This document shows, in pieces, positions 17,675-27,692 of a DNA stretch of 64,000 nt. A program made the position numbers and the translations under genes. This DNA comes from Palsa-883 sp963847615 (GTDB lineage: Bacteria > Pseudomonadota > Alphaproteobacteria > Acetobacterales > Acetobacteraceae), in assembly GCA_963847615.1 (NCBI GenBank), contig CAWKAN010000014.1:1-64000 (forward strand), given 5' to 3'. Numbering within the stretch: position 1 is the stretch's first letter; the number at the start of each line of letters is the position of its first letter. The notes beneath the pieces are model-generated. The model had not been told where the DNA came from, searched no databases, and saw nothing but the letters and a program-made list of their open reading frames with translations.

Positions 17675-18101
17675 CGCTGGCCCGGCTCAGGGTGGTCGCT
17701 GCTGATTGGGCTGGCAAACTGCTACTGGCTGCCGGCTCACGCCCCACGCCAGTCGATCGATCACCATGCCAAATGGCCGAGGTCCTGGTGCCGCGTCGCC
17801 GGTTCCAACGCATCCTGGTCTCCATCGCGGCGCTTCGCCGGTTGCCGCCGGGCGATGTTGAGGATCGGCATCCATGCGCGGCCGATCCGGCTGCCGGCAG
17901 GAGACGTCCGTCCCGATGCGGGCTTGCAGGCCCAGCGTCTCGTGCACACAGCGATCGTCAACCGGTCGGCAAAGTTCCGGCTCTTTTCCGAAGGAATTGC
18001 CGCTGCTGAACACGCGGTTCGGTGGCTATCGTGGCTTCGTGACGGCCGAACCGGCTGCTCACTGGGGGAAATCCCCAACAACAACAGGAGGGGGACTACG
18101 C
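17675..18101. other. Intergenic region without recognisable content
   Basis: I see only short, mutually overlapping frames, no conserved motif, no strong hairpin and no tandem repeat. An AGGAGGGGG ribosome-binding site near 18086 belongs to the next gene. Confidence 0.5.
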
Positions 18102-18401
18102 ATGTCGATCTCTGTGGTGACGGTCCGCAAGGGCGGAACGCGAGACGCAGTGACCGCCGCGACGCGGAAGCTCAAGGTGGTGCTGGAGAAACATGGCGCC
18201 GAGAGCGTCGTGCTCAGCCAGGTCATGACCGGTCCCGATTCCGGCAACTGGATTGTCCGCATCTTGTGCACTGACTGGGAGGTTTTTGGCAAAGTGATGC
18301 AAGCTGCTTCGAATGATCCGGCGCTGCGTGAGGCGGTCGCCGGATTGGATGCGGCTTCCGAAATGGTCAGCCGCCGGCTGCTGGCAAGTCTGGATTTGTA
18401 G
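18102..18401 (+). CDS. Small protein of unknown function, possible ferredoxin-like (dimeric alpha-beta barrel) fold
   Basis: 99 residues from the ATG at 18102, which has a strong AGGAGGGGG ribosome-binding site. The pattern is beta-alpha-beta: ISVVTVRKGG, a helix AVTAATRKLKVVLEKHG, then VVLSQVMTGPDSGNWIVRILC, an amphipathic helix WEVFGKVMQAASNDPALREA, and a C-terminal helix. That layout, and the GPDSGNW hairpin, resemble small NIPSNAP/antibiotic monooxygenase-like proteins, but no catalytic residue can be assigned. No gene partner nearby. I do not recognise the family with certainty. Confidence 0.65.
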   Translation: MSISVVTVRKGGTRDAVTAATRKLKVVLEKHGAESVVLSQVMTGPDSGNWIVRILCTDWEVFGKVMQAASNDPALREAVAGLDAASEMVSRRLLASLDL

Positions 18402-18414
18402 TCAGCTGCGCTTC

Positions 18415-18446
18415 GGTTGGCGCGGACCGCGACGTCCGCGCCAACC
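18415..18446 (+). terminator. Perfect hairpin after the small protein gene
   Basis: 13-bp perfect stem GGTTGGCGCGGAC / GTCCGCGCCAACC with loop CGCGAC, starting 14 bp after the stop codon. There is no T run, so termination is likely but not certain. The rest of the gap up to 18767 shows no gene. Confidence 0.6.
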
Positions 18447-18767
18447 GATCTGTGGTGCGACCTGCGATCTCCGCCGACACCTCGGTTCCGATACAATCGT
18501 CCCCACCGACCTTTGCTCGCGTCCTCCACTATCTCGGTCAGCAGCAGACCCAATCCGCTCCCAAAACGGACCGGGATGCGACGCGCACCGGACCTGGCCG
18601 CTCCCGGCCGCCGGGGCGGGCGGTCCGGGAGAGGATGCAGCGCGCCCACGACGTGGCATGAGCGGCCCGCGCCCCGGCGTCTGGCACTCCGCTGCCCGGC
18701 TCTCTAAGCTTGATCTGGCGACACCAAGGGCCGGGAAATCGGCCCACCGGGAGGAGGGAACCGCGCG

Positions 18768-20405
<1,638 letters not shown>

Positions 20406-20406
20406 A

Positions 20407-20720
20407 CGAAGGCAAGCTCGGGGCTTCGCCCCGAACCCCACCAGGGGGCTTTGCCCCCTGGACCCCCACCAGAGGCAGCGGCCTCTGGACTCCATGACTG
20501 GGAGTGTGGGGAGGGGAAGGGGGCGGCTGGGTGAGGCGAAGGGGCGCCGTCCGGCATGCCGGACGGCGCCCCTTCGCCTCACCCAGCCGCCCCCTTCCCC
20601 TCCCCACACTCCCAGTGAAGGGTTCCAAGGGCTCCGCCCTTGGCGGGGTTCCAAGGGGCAGCGCCCCTTGGTGGGGTCTGGGGCGAAGCCCCAGCCTTGC
20701 TTCGCTTCCCCCGATTGCCC
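20407..20720. repeat. Modular palindromic element, copy P2
   Basis: Arms from CGAAGGCAAGC..GGGGCTTCGCCCC (20407) to GGGGCGAAGCCCC..CTTGCTTCG (20704), centre at 20556-20557 (CCGGCATGCCGG). The right side continues to the outer end CCGATTGCCCTG (20709-20720); the matching left outer end is missing, so the acyl-CoA synthetase 3' end may have been reached by deletion or partial insertion. Left arm carries the CCAGAGGC/GCCTCTGG hairpin type, right arm the CCAAGGGC/GCCCTTGG type. It occupies most of the 432-bp gap. Confidence 0.92.
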
Positions 20721-20837
20721 TGGTTCGCCGCCGCAGTGGCACTGTGGCGGAAAGCTTCTAATATGTGGCCGGCACACGGGTCCGGAGAGCGTGTCCCGCC
20801 GGCCACTCACCGCCGCAGCCATGGAAGACGCCACGGC

Positions 20838-21812
20838 ATGAAAAACGAAGATTGGGAGATTCCGCCGAACCTGCAGCCCGATCCGGACGATTACACGTTC
20901 GATCTGAACCGCGCGCTCGGCGCCGTGGTGAACCTGAAGACGTTCATCCCGGCGGACGCCTTCACCGCCGGCACGCTGGGCACCGAGCGGGCCGGCAGCG
21001 GCGTGGTGGTCAACGACAAGGGGCTGGTGGCCACGATCGGCTACCTGATCACCGAGGCGGAGACGATCTGGATCACCTCGGGCGCCGGCCGCGCGGTGGC
21101 GGGGCACGCGCTGGCCTATGACCAGGAGACCGGCTTCGGCCTGGTGCAGGCGCTGGGCCGGCTGGAGACGCCGGTGCTGGAGCTGGGCGATTCCGACCGG
21201 CTGAAGGTCGGCGACCAGCTGGTGTTCGCCGCCGGGGGCGGCAAGCACCATGCGGTGGAGACGCGCCTGGTGGGGCGGCAGGAATTCGCCGGGTATTGGG
21301 AATACGTGCTGGACGACGCGCTGTTCACCGCGCCGGCGCATCCGTTCTGGGGCGGCGGCGGGCTGATCGGCGCGGACGGCAAGCTGATGGGGATCGGCTC
21401 GTTGATCCTGCAGCAGGGCGACCGCGGCGGGCGGCGGCTGGACATGAACATGGTGGTGCCGATCAGCCTGCTGGCGCCGATCATGCCGGACCTGCTGACC
21501 TATGGGCGGGTCAATCGCCCGGCGCGGCCGTGGCTGGGCATGTACGCCACGGAATCCGACGACACGCTGGTGGTGGGCGGGCTGGCCGACGGCGGCCCGG
21601 CCGAGCAGGCGGGGCTGCGCGCGGGGGATCGCATCCTGTCGGTCAACCAGGAGGACATCGCCGACCTGGCCTCGCTCTGGCGGCGGGTCTGGGCCTCGGG
21701 CAGTGCCGGGGCCGAGGTGCGGCTGCGGCTGCAACGCGATGCCACGACCATGAGCCTGACGGTGCGCTCCGCCGACCGGGCCAAGTTCCTGAAGGCGCCG
21801 AAGCTGCATTGA
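20838..21812 (+). CDS. S1C-type trypsin-fold protein with PDZ domain, catalytic triad not evident
   Basis: 324 residues from the ATG at 20838. The N-terminal two thirds follow the HtrA/DegP fold (AGSGVVVNDKGLVATIGYLI, DQETGFGLVQAL, then LFTAPAHPFWGGGGLIGADG), but where DegP has the TNxHV histidine this protein reads ATIGYLI, and the GNSGGP serine motif is replaced by FWGGGGLI. So the His and Ser of a serine protease are absent. The C-terminal PDZ domain is intact (about residues 230-315: PWLGMY, GPAEQAGLRAGDRILSVN). No signal peptide is obvious. From memory, similar degenerate members are common in alphaproteobacteria, so it is more likely a binding or scaffold protein than a protease. Confidence 0.8.
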   Translation: MKNEDWEIPPNLQPDPDDYTFDLNRALGAVVNLKTFIPADAFTAGTLGTERAGSGVVVNDKGLVATIGYLITEAETIWITSGAGRAVAGHALAYDQETGFGLVQALGRLETPVLELGDSDRLKVGDQLVFAAGGGKHHAVETRLVGRQEFAGYWEYVLDDALFTAPAHPFWGGGGLIGADGKLMGIGSLILQQGDRGGRRLDMNMVVPISLLAPIMPDLLTYGRVNRPARPWLGMYATESDDTLVVGGLADGGPAEQAGLRAGDRILSVNQEDIADLASLWRRVWASGSAGAEVRLRLQRDATTMSLTVRSADRAKFLKAPKLH

Positions 21813-21861
21813 TGCGGTTGGGGGGCCTGCTTGGGGCCCATGTCGGGGTGGCGGGGCGGGA

Positions 21862-22194
21862 TCAGACGAGCCCGAGAAACACCGTCAACGCGCGATTGAC
21901 CGCGACCAGGGTTGCCGCGTCGGCCCGGCCGATGACCGGGCCGATCCGCTCGCGACGTGGGGTGTGCGGCTTGTCGATCTGGATCTGCGACGGTTGCTCC
22001 AGGCCGTTGTCTGGGCCGCCGTCGTCTGGGCGAATATCGATCCGGAGCAGCGGTGCATCGACCAGATGAGTGGTGATCGGCAACACCGTGACGGATGGAT
22101 GCTCGGCGAACTGGTCAGCCTGGACGACCAACGCAGGTCGCGGTTTGCCGTAGTCGCCCGGTAGCGACACCACGACGATGTCACCGCGGGTCAT
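21862..22194 (-). CDS. MazF/PemK-like toxin (putative endoribonuclease)
   Basis: 110 residues from the ATG at 22194. MazF fold motifs: MTRGDIVVVSLPGDYGKPRPALVVQ at the N-terminus (the GDIV..PRPALVV core), then SVTVLPITTHLVDAPLLRI and the C-terminal DKPHTPRRERIGPVIGRAD block, where the Thr/Arg of the active site would lie. Family toxins cleave mRNA at short sequence motifs in the cytoplasm. It is translated from the end of the antitoxin gene, with a 14-bp overlap, in the order antitoxin-toxin. The intact lengths suggest a functional pair. Confidence 0.85.
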   Translation of the reverse strand: MTRGDIVVVSLPGDYGKPRPALVVQADQFAEHPSVTVLPITTHLVDAPLLRIDIRPDDGGPDNGLEQPSQIQIDKPHTPRRERIGPVIGRADAATLVAVNRALTVFLGLV

Positions 22195-22408
22195 GCGTGA
22201 CCAACTCCGCGGATGCAGCTTCCCAGGCGGCGTCCTCGGCCTGGCTCGCCGCGGTTTCACTGGCGCGGATCAGCGCGGATTGCCGACGACATTCCTCGGC
22301 GAACCCGGGTGTCCTGGTGTCCGGCACCCAGATCTGGACCGGTCGCAGCCCGGCCGCCCGCAGCTTGGCGCGGCGTCGTTCGACCCGTTCGATCTTCGAC
22401 AATGGCAT
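22181..22408 (-). CDS. MazE-type antitoxin (DUF3018 family)
   Basis: 75 residues from the ATG at 22408, ending in the toxin start region. Starts PLSKIERVERRRAKLRAAGL, then RPVQIWVPDTRTPGFAEECR, the pattern of the DUF3018 antitoxins, and ends in a charged helix that would wrap the MazF partner. I chose the internal ATG at 22408 over an upstream one because homologues begin with a similar short leader. Expected to bind its own promoter and repress the pair. Confidence 0.83.
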   Translation of the reverse strand: MPLSKIERVERRRAKLRAAGLRPVQIWVPDTRTPGFAEECRRQSALIRASETAASQAEDAAWEAASAELVTHDPR

Positions 22409-22631
22409 GTGGCACCTCCGGCTGCTACATGTAGCGTACTGCGAAGCGGATTGCACGAAGTCGGCGCCTTTCGGCGGCGACGGTCGCCGGATGCGGGGTG
22501 GTCGCGCGGCCCGCGCGGCGGCGGCCCACGGCGTGGCGGGACCGATGTGGTATTATGTTACCAATCCCCGAACCGCTTGACGCAGCTTCCGGCTTCGCCC
22601 ATAAGCCGCGCCTCTTTGCAGGACCGTCGCC

Positions 22632-23099
22632 ATGCTGAAGACCACACTCTCGCTGAAGCCCGCGGAGGTGAAGAAGGACTGGGTGCTGATCGACGCCGAG
22701 GGCGTCGTGCTCGGCCGCCTCGCCTCGATCATCGCCATGCGGCTGCGCGGCAAGCACAAGCCGCAATTCACCCCGCATGTCGATTGCGGCGACCACGTCG
22801 TGGTGATCAACGCCGAGAAGGTGCACGTCACCGGCAACAAGGCCGAGCAGGCGGTGCTGTACTACCACACCGGCTACGCCGGCGGCATCAAGGGCCGCTC
22901 GATCCGCCAGCGGCTGGAAAGCGCGCACCCGGAGCGGGTGCTGGAAAAGGCGGTGGAGCGGATGATCACCCGCGGGCCGCTGCAGCGCGCGCAGATGAAG
23001 CATCTGTATGTCTATCCCGGTCCCGACCACAAGCACGCGGCGCAACAGCCCGTCATGCTCGACGTCGCCGCGCTGAACCCGAAGAACAAGAGGGGCTGA
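22632..23099 (+). CDS. rplM: 50S ribosomal protein L13
   Basis: Early assembly protein of the large subunit, 155 residues, full length. Signatures: VLGRLASIIAMRLRGKHK, HVDCGDHVVVINAEKV, the GYAGGIK loop and MLPxGPLxR-like MITRGPLQRAQMKHLYVYPG. It forms an operon with rpsI (5-bp gap). TATTAT at 22551-22556, about 80 bp upstream, could be the -10 of the promoter, but no good -35 is visible. Confidence 0.98.
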   Translation: MLKTTLSLKPAEVKKDWVLIDAEGVVLGRLASIIAMRLRGKHKPQFTPHVDCGDHVVVINAEKVHVTGNKAEQAVLYYHTGYAGGIKGRSIRQRLESAHPERVLEKAVERMITRGPLQRAQMKHLYVYPGPDHKHAAQQPVMLDVAALNPKNKRG

Positions 23100-23104
23100 A
23101 ACAG

Positions 23105-23611
23105 ATGTCCGGTAGCCAGACCCACTCGCTCGCCGATCTGAAGGACCTGATGGCGGCGGCGCCCGCCGCGCCCTCGGCCACCGCCGCGGCCACGCAGGAC
23201 AAGGTCGAGCCGAAGCGCGACGCGTTCGGCCGCTCCTATGCCACCGGGAGGCGCAAGAACGCCGTGGCCCGGGTGTGGATCAAGCCCGGCAAGGGCGAGA
23301 TCAACGTCAACGGCAAGAAGGCGGCGCAGTATTTCGCCCGCCCGGTGCTGCGCATGCTGATCACCCAGCCGTTCCTGGTGGCCGACCGCTACAACCAGTT
23401 CGACGTGTTCTGCACGGTCAACGGCGGCGGGCTGTCCGGCCAGGCCGGCGCGGTGCGCCACGGCATCAGCCGCGCGCTGACTTATTACGAGCCCGACCTG
23501 CGCAGCATCCTGAAGGTGGCGGGGTTCCTGACGCGGGATTCGCGCGTGGTCGAGCGCAAGAAATACGGCCGCGCCAAGGCACGCCGCAGCTTCCAGTTCA
23601 GCAAGCGCTGA
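23105..23611 (+). CDS. rpsI: 30S ribosomal protein S9
   Basis: Small-subunit protein whose C-terminal tail reaches the P-site tRNA. 168 residues: an alphaproteobacterial N-terminal extension rich in Ala and acidic residues (about 1-45), then the S9 domain (YATGRRKNAVARVWIKPG, VNGGGLSGQAGAVRHGISRAL) and the invariant C-terminus ending FSKR. Partner of rplM. In many alphaproteobacteria argC follows directly; here it is 6.5 kb further on. Confidence 0.98.
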   Translation: MSGSQTHSLADLKDLMAAAPAAPSATAAATQDKVEPKRDAFGRSYATGRRKNAVARVWIKPGKGEINVNGKKAAQYFARPVLRMLITQPFLVADRYNQFDVFCTVNGGGLSGQAGAVRHGISRALTYYEPDLRSILKVAGFLTRDSRVVERKKYGRAKARRSFQFSKR

Positions 23612-23631
23612 GCTGGGGTTTTTCTCCGGGG

Positions 23632-23665
23632 CCGTCGCGAAACCCTTTGGCGGGTTTCGCGGCGG
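23632..23665 (+). terminator. Hairpin after rpsI, probable terminator
   Basis: 14-bp stem CCGTCGCGAAACCC / GGGTTTCGCGGCGG with one G-T pair and a 6-base loop, 20 bp after the stop. A T-rich stretch precedes rather than follows it, so strength is uncertain. Confidence 0.55.
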
Positions 23666-23947
23666 AGTTCTGAGAGGTGAAGACGGTCAAATCCGGCAGA
23701 TGCGAGTCAGGCATCACAGCCGCAATGCAATGTTCCGGCTCAACGTTCCCAATGATGTGCCACGAGTTCAGTGGGCTCGCGACAACAGAGCCGGCATCGC
23801 TCTCATAGAGCAAGGCCATGACGACGGGCAGATGAGCTTTCGGATCGTTCCCCTAGGAAGGAGATGAACGAAGTGATCGGCAGGTCCGCGGCATTAGGAA
23901 CTTGGGGTGGAATTCCAACACGGCTCTATGGCTGGTATTAACTGATA
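23666..23947. other. Lower-GC stretch between rpsI and the AAA gene
   Basis: Base composition drops visibly compared with the flanks. On the minus strand a 73-residue frame starting at 23819 reads ALLYESDAGSVV, then SWHIIGNVEPEHCIAAV; it looks protein-like but runs into the rpsI terminator and I recognise no family, so it may be the tail of a lost gene. Nothing else is supported. Confidence 0.35.
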
Positions 23948-26236
23948 TCAGTGGCGTGTGAAGGCGAGCACCCTCTTCACGAAACCCACGAGCTGCCCGT
24001 CATTGACCACCTCGGTTTCATTAGCCAGGTTGGTGTCATGGTGAAACCGATTGGCATAGGCGAGGATGTCATCGAGGTCCTGTGTGCGCACAGCATCGAG
24101 AATTTGGTCCGACGCGCCCGTGCGCTGCTGGCACAGGTTCATGAATTTGCCGAGCATGCCCCCGGGCGGAAACCAGTCGGGATAGGCGACCCGGACAAAT
24201 CGCTCCAACACCGGCCGCAGCGCTTCGGCAACCTTTCGGTTGTCTGGGACACTGCTATCCAGATAGCTCCGCAGCAGCGCGTGGCGCTTGTCGTGGTCGG
24301 TAATCAGGTCGTGGTGGACAACCCAGCCCCGGAGCGTTGACCCTGCGCCACTGCGGCTAATTTCAAGCGCTTCACGCGCGACCGATTTATCGGTCCCTTC
24401 CCAAAGTTGGCACAGGAAGGGTTTCGAGTGCGACAGCACGATCAACTGCTCCGCCCTTTGCGCCAGGCGTCCCATCTCCTGCACGGTTGTCAGGCGGCGA
24501 TGTTCGTCAAGGCTGGTGATCGGGTCATCGATCACGACAACCTTGTCCTTCAGGTCCGGGTCACGATCGAGCGATGCAAAAAAGAACGCCAGGGCCAGAG
24601 TGTTGCGGTCGCCGGCGCTCAGCGTGCTACGAAAGGAGGGCGCTCCGGGCGTCACGGCTCCCCCGACCGTGATCGCTGCATTGCCGATCGCGACGCTGTA
24701 GGTGCAGGCCGATCCGGCTCGGGTCGTGGATGATGCGACTTTGGCAAGCCGGAAGCCCGCCCCGAATTTTCGGAGATAATCGTTGATCGCCGCCTCGTAG
24801 GAGGGGAAGACGGTTTTGCGATACTTATCAAGGGCGTCACGCGCCGCATTCCGCTTGCGCTCAGTCTCTGCCTTCTCCAGCTTCTCAGCACGGTAAGTAT
24901 TGCAGAGCGCCGAAACTTCCGGCGTGTGCCGCGCCTGTGTGGCCTTCAGCCTTGCGATATCCGCCGTGATCGCCGTCGGGTTTCCTGCCGCCGCCTGCTC
25001 CTTCACAACACGAATGGTCGCGTTCGTTGTCTGCAATTGCTGGCTCAAAGTCTCGACTTTTGTTCGCCATTCATCAAACGCTACAACTGCCGAACGAGTG
25101 GTAGCATCGATCACCATGCGCTCTAGTGGCGCAGCCTGCTTGGCAGTCAGCAAGCCCCGGATGGCATCCCGCGCACCGTTCCAGGCCCGCGCGACGGCAG
25201 CGGTATCAAGCGAAACGTCCGGCACGTCGCAGAACTTCGACCAGAATTGCCGACGCTCGCCCCACACCCTGACGCTACGCTCGAAGGCTGTAGGCACCCC
25301 TCCCCCATGTTCCGCGCCAATTGCTTTGAGAGCCTGACCAATTGCCCGCTTCAGATCCTCATACGCACTGCTGAAATAAGCCCGGTAATGCTCCACGAGC
25401 GATGACCCACGGAGGTCCTGAGCGCAGAACGGGCACGCAGCCGACCCGGATTCCTGAACTCGCCGCATCCCATCGGCCGCCCACCCTTCGCCGCCTGACC
25501 CTATGGCAGCCAAATGATCCTGGACCAATTTTGCTGCATGCGCATCCAATGCTGCCAGGTCACGCGCCAGAAGGGTCTCGATCGCCTGGAGATCGAATCC
25601 CGGCAAGTCCAGGGTATCGAAGCTTGATGCGTTCCGAATGGTGTCTTGATCGCGGGCCGCGGCGAGCAGACGCTCTGCGGCCTGAATCTCATCCTCGATC
25701 GCAGGGCGTACTGCCAGAGAGCAGAAGAAGTCGGCATCCATCGCGCCTCGGATGCTTACGGGAATAGCATCTGCCTTCAGTCGTATCGCCTTGTTGTGCT
25801 CTTCATTGCGATCGACAAGGTCCTGGAAGGCCTTGCCCAGCGTGACGCCTTGGGCACCGAGGATGAACTCATGAAGGTTCTGACGGTGTCCGGCTTCGAC
25901 CGACAGCCCTGAATAAACATTCTGATCGACAAACACGTCGTCAAAGATAGCGAGATTCGGGAACGTCTGCGTCCACGCTCCACCTTGGAAATTCATGGCT
26001 GTCCCGCCGACGGGTTGCACCACGACGTGCGGGGGCTGTGACGTGCTCAGCCTTTGACGCTCAGAGATTGGGAGCGGATCACCGGTCCCGAGTGACCGCA
26101 GAATGGCGGACAGTGTCGTCTTGCCTCGCCCGTTTTCTGCGTAAACCAGTGTCAATTTGGACAGCGGGAGATTGCCTCCATCGCTGACGGAATCGAACTG
26201 GCCGATATTGCGGATGAGGCGGATGCGGTCGAGCAC
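23948..26236 (-). CDS. AAA_13-type large ATPase with CPFC motif (RloC/PrrC-like N-terminal architecture), probable defence gene
   Basis: 762-residue SMC/Rad50-like ATPase. N-terminal half-site with Walker A AENGRGKTTLSAIL at about residues 34-47; a central coiled-coil portion interrupted by ACPFCAQDL near residue 270, a single CxxC that could form a zinc hook between two molecules; C-terminal half-site with signature LSAGDRNTLALAFFFASL, Walker B KVVVIDDPITSLD and the H-loop VLSHSKPF. The last 150 residues (from WVVHHDL to a His-rich NRFHHDTN) have no motif I can name. RloC anticodon nucleases share this plan, but I cannot see their Arg-Glu-His nuclease triad with confidence, so the effector is unknown. 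It sits alone, is lower in GC than its neighbours, and lies in a rpsI-argC insertion with toxin-antitoxin debris. Confidence 0.82.
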   Translation of the reverse strand: MLDRIRLIRNIGQFDSVSDGGNLPLSKLTLVYAENGRGKTTLSAILRSLGTGDPLPISERQRLSTSQPPHVVVQPVGGTAMNFQGGAWTQTFPNLAIFDDVFVDQNVYSGLSVEAGHRQNLHEFILGAQGVTLGKAFQDLVDRNEEHNKAIRLKADAIPVSIRGAMDADFFCSLAVRPAIEDEIQAAERLLAAARDQDTIRNASSFDTLDLPGFDLQAIETLLARDLAALDAHAAKLVQDHLAAIGSGGEGWAADGMRRVQESGSAACPFCAQDLRGSSLVEHYRAYFSSAYEDLKRAIGQALKAIGAEHGGGVPTAFERSVRVWGERRQFWSKFCDVPDVSLDTAAVARAWNGARDAIRGLLTAKQAAPLERMVIDATTRSAVVAFDEWRTKVETLSQQLQTTNATIRVVKEQAAAGNPTAITADIARLKATQARHTPEVSALCNTYRAEKLEKAETERKRNAARDALDKYRKTVFPSYEAAINDYLRKFGAGFRLAKVASSTTRAGSACTYSVAIGNAAITVGGAVTPGAPSFRSTLSAGDRNTLALAFFFASLDRDPDLKDKVVVIDDPITSLDEHRRLTTVQEMGRLAQRAEQLIVLSHSKPFLCQLWEGTDKSVAREALEISRSGAGSTLRGWVVHHDLITDHDKRHALLRSYLDSSVPDNRKVAEALRPVLERFVRVAYPDWFPPGGMLGKFMNLCQQRTGASDQILDAVRTQDLDDILAYANRFHHDTNLANETEVVNDGQLVGFVKRVLAFTRH

Positions 26237-26247
26237 GATGGGTCACC

Positions 26248-26514
26248 TCAGTTGAGGGCAGCACCTTCCGGCGGAGCGGCTGACGGGACGAACCCGTGAA
26301 GCGAGTATAGCGCAGAATGCTGAACCGTAACGGCATCCATGCCGAGCGATGTCGCTGCCCGCCCTATACGGGGAAAGCTGGCGAGCAGGTCGAACGTGCG
26401 CTCAAGCCCGGCATGGTAGGCGTCGGCCTGATAGGCTCCGAAAGTCTCCCCGGTGTAGTCCTAAATCTCGATAAGGTCACGTTCCGCCCGTTCCGAAAGG
26501 CGGAAGTCAGCCAC
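26248..26514 (-). pseudogene. ParE/RelE-type toxin with internal stop codon
   Basis: Begins at the GTG at 26514 as VADFRLSERAERDLIEI, the classic ParE N-terminus. The next codon is TAG (26461-26463), where the family has Trp in EIWDYT; reading on gives DYTGETFGAYQADAYHAGLE, then RTFDLLASFPRIGRAA, clearly ParE-like, up to a stop at 26248. So one G-to-A change has truncated the toxin after 17 residues. The last 35 residues also diverge from the family. The start overlaps the antitoxin stop by 8 bp (GTGGCTGA). The AAA gene begins 12 bp beyond the end. Confidence 0.75.
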
Positions 26515-26713
26515 GGCGACCGGCTACAAGTTGACGCGCGGCGGTCAACACGTCCGCCATGGTTGCCTGGCTGACGCGCCGGGCCTCGGGCGCCTGTAGG
26601 GCCTCCCGATAGCGGGCAAGCTGCTCGTCGCGGGACAGCGCCCGCCATGCAGCAAGCTCCGCCTCGGTCGGCGGGAGCGCGGAAGGGAAGGGGCGCGTGG
26701 CGGTTTCGGTCAT
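26507..26713 (-). CDS. Small antitoxin-like protein paired with the broken ParE
   Basis: 68 residues, MTETATRPFPSALPPTEAEL at the N-terminus, then a helix LAAWRALSRDEQLARYREAL and a C-terminal helix (QATMADVLTAARQLVAGRRG). Size, charge and its overlap with the toxin start fit an antitoxin, but the sequence is not one of the standard ParD/RHH types I recognise. Its frame is intact even though its toxin is dead, so it could persist as a regulator or simply be newly orphaned. Confidence 0.6.
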   Translation of the reverse strand: MTETATRPFPSALPPTEAELAAWRALSRDEQLARYREALQAPEARRVSQATMADVLTAARQLVAGRRG

Positions 26714-27099
26714 GGCCGCATCCTAACCCAAATGGGGGCATTGTGGAATCTGTTCCAAACGGGATTCTGGTCGATGGGCGATTCGGGGCCGCACTCCCAC
26801 CTAATCGGCATGAGGGCAACCGCGCCATGCGGTGCCCTTTGGGACCGCGAGGCAAGGTCAATCCGATTCAACGGGCTTGTTGCGGCCGCATTTCGGTTAT
26901 ACTTTCCGGAGACTCGGAAAGTCTTGAATTTCGTTCAGCGGCCGATGTCGCGGAAGGTCCGCTCTCCACCCAAAGCGGCGGTAGAGCGACCGCGGCGGCG
27001 ACCATCGGGTTCCGCCGCCGCAGACGTTCAAACTGACCCATCACCCGCCGCTCGCGGGGTTCGGGGCGGAGCCCGGACCTTCCGTCGTTCGCCCGATGG

Positions 27100-27230
27100 C
27101 CCTGCCGCAAGCGTCTTGAAGATGGTGAACGCGCAGCCGATCCCGTGCCCCGGCAGATCATTCCGCCGCTCGCTATCGGCGTGCATCGGCGTGCATCGCC
27201 TTGCTTCATCTGCGTTAAAATTCTTGCTTC
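27100..27230 (-). pseudogene. Remnant of a second GxxExxY element
   Basis: The end sequence CATCGGCGTGCATCGCC + TTGCTTCATCTGCG (27186-27222 on the plus strand) is nearly identical to that of the element at 16380-16912. Inward, from the ATG at 27186, the minus strand reads MHADSERRNDLPGHGIGCAF, then TIFKTLAAG, the decayed start of a GxxExxY protein, before the similarity ends near 27100. The other end is missing. The 26714-27100 stretch shows no gene. Confidence 0.65.
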
Positions 27231-27379
27231 GCGACGCCGCGAGCAGCGTCTTGCCGCCAATTTCGAAGCCACGATCGGCCCGGCCACGGCGTTCCGCCAT
27301 GCTGCCTGCGTCATGCTGCTCGCCAGGCGGCTGGCGTGTTGGGCTTGAGAGTCGAGTCGAACTCTTGGCCACGGGTCTC

Positions 27380-27617
27380 GCGATCACGTCATCCGCCCGC
27401 GGCGCTTCGCCGCCGCTGCGATCCAGCACGCGCCGGAACGCCGCGCGCGCCGCCCGTTCGGCGAAGAACGTCTCGGTCTGCATGGCGATGATCTTCTCGG
27501 CGGCGGCCACCACCAGGAACTGGTTCATGCTGGTGCCGTCGCGTTCGCTGATCGCCTCCACCGCCGCCTTCAGCGACAGGGCAGCCGCAGGGGAAAGGTT
27601 CCGGTTCGCGTCGTCAT
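27380..27617 (-). pseudogene. HicB-family antitoxin, frameshifted
   Basis: From the ATG at 27617 (with AGGAGG 9 bases upstream) the frame reads MTTRTGTFPLRLPCR and stops. Shifting by one base gives SLKAAVEAISERDGTSMNQF, then LVVAAAEKIIAMQTETFFAE and the C-terminal VLDRSGGEAPRADDVI, typical of stand-alone HicB-like antitoxins with a C-terminal ribbon-helix-helix. So one indel near 27570 has broken an otherwise well-preserved gene of about 78 codons. No HicA partner is visible. Confidence 0.72.
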
Positions 27618-27692
27618 GTCTCGATCCTCCTGATCGCATCGGCCGGCCGGCGCACGGCGCGGCCTGGATCTTCATGCCCTATTAACCTTTCG

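Noticed and set aside
23598..23819. 73-codon minus-strand gene after rpsI
   Set aside because: Protein-like in part but overlaps the rpsI end and terminator, has no ribosome-binding site and no recognised family; kept only as a note in the gap entry.
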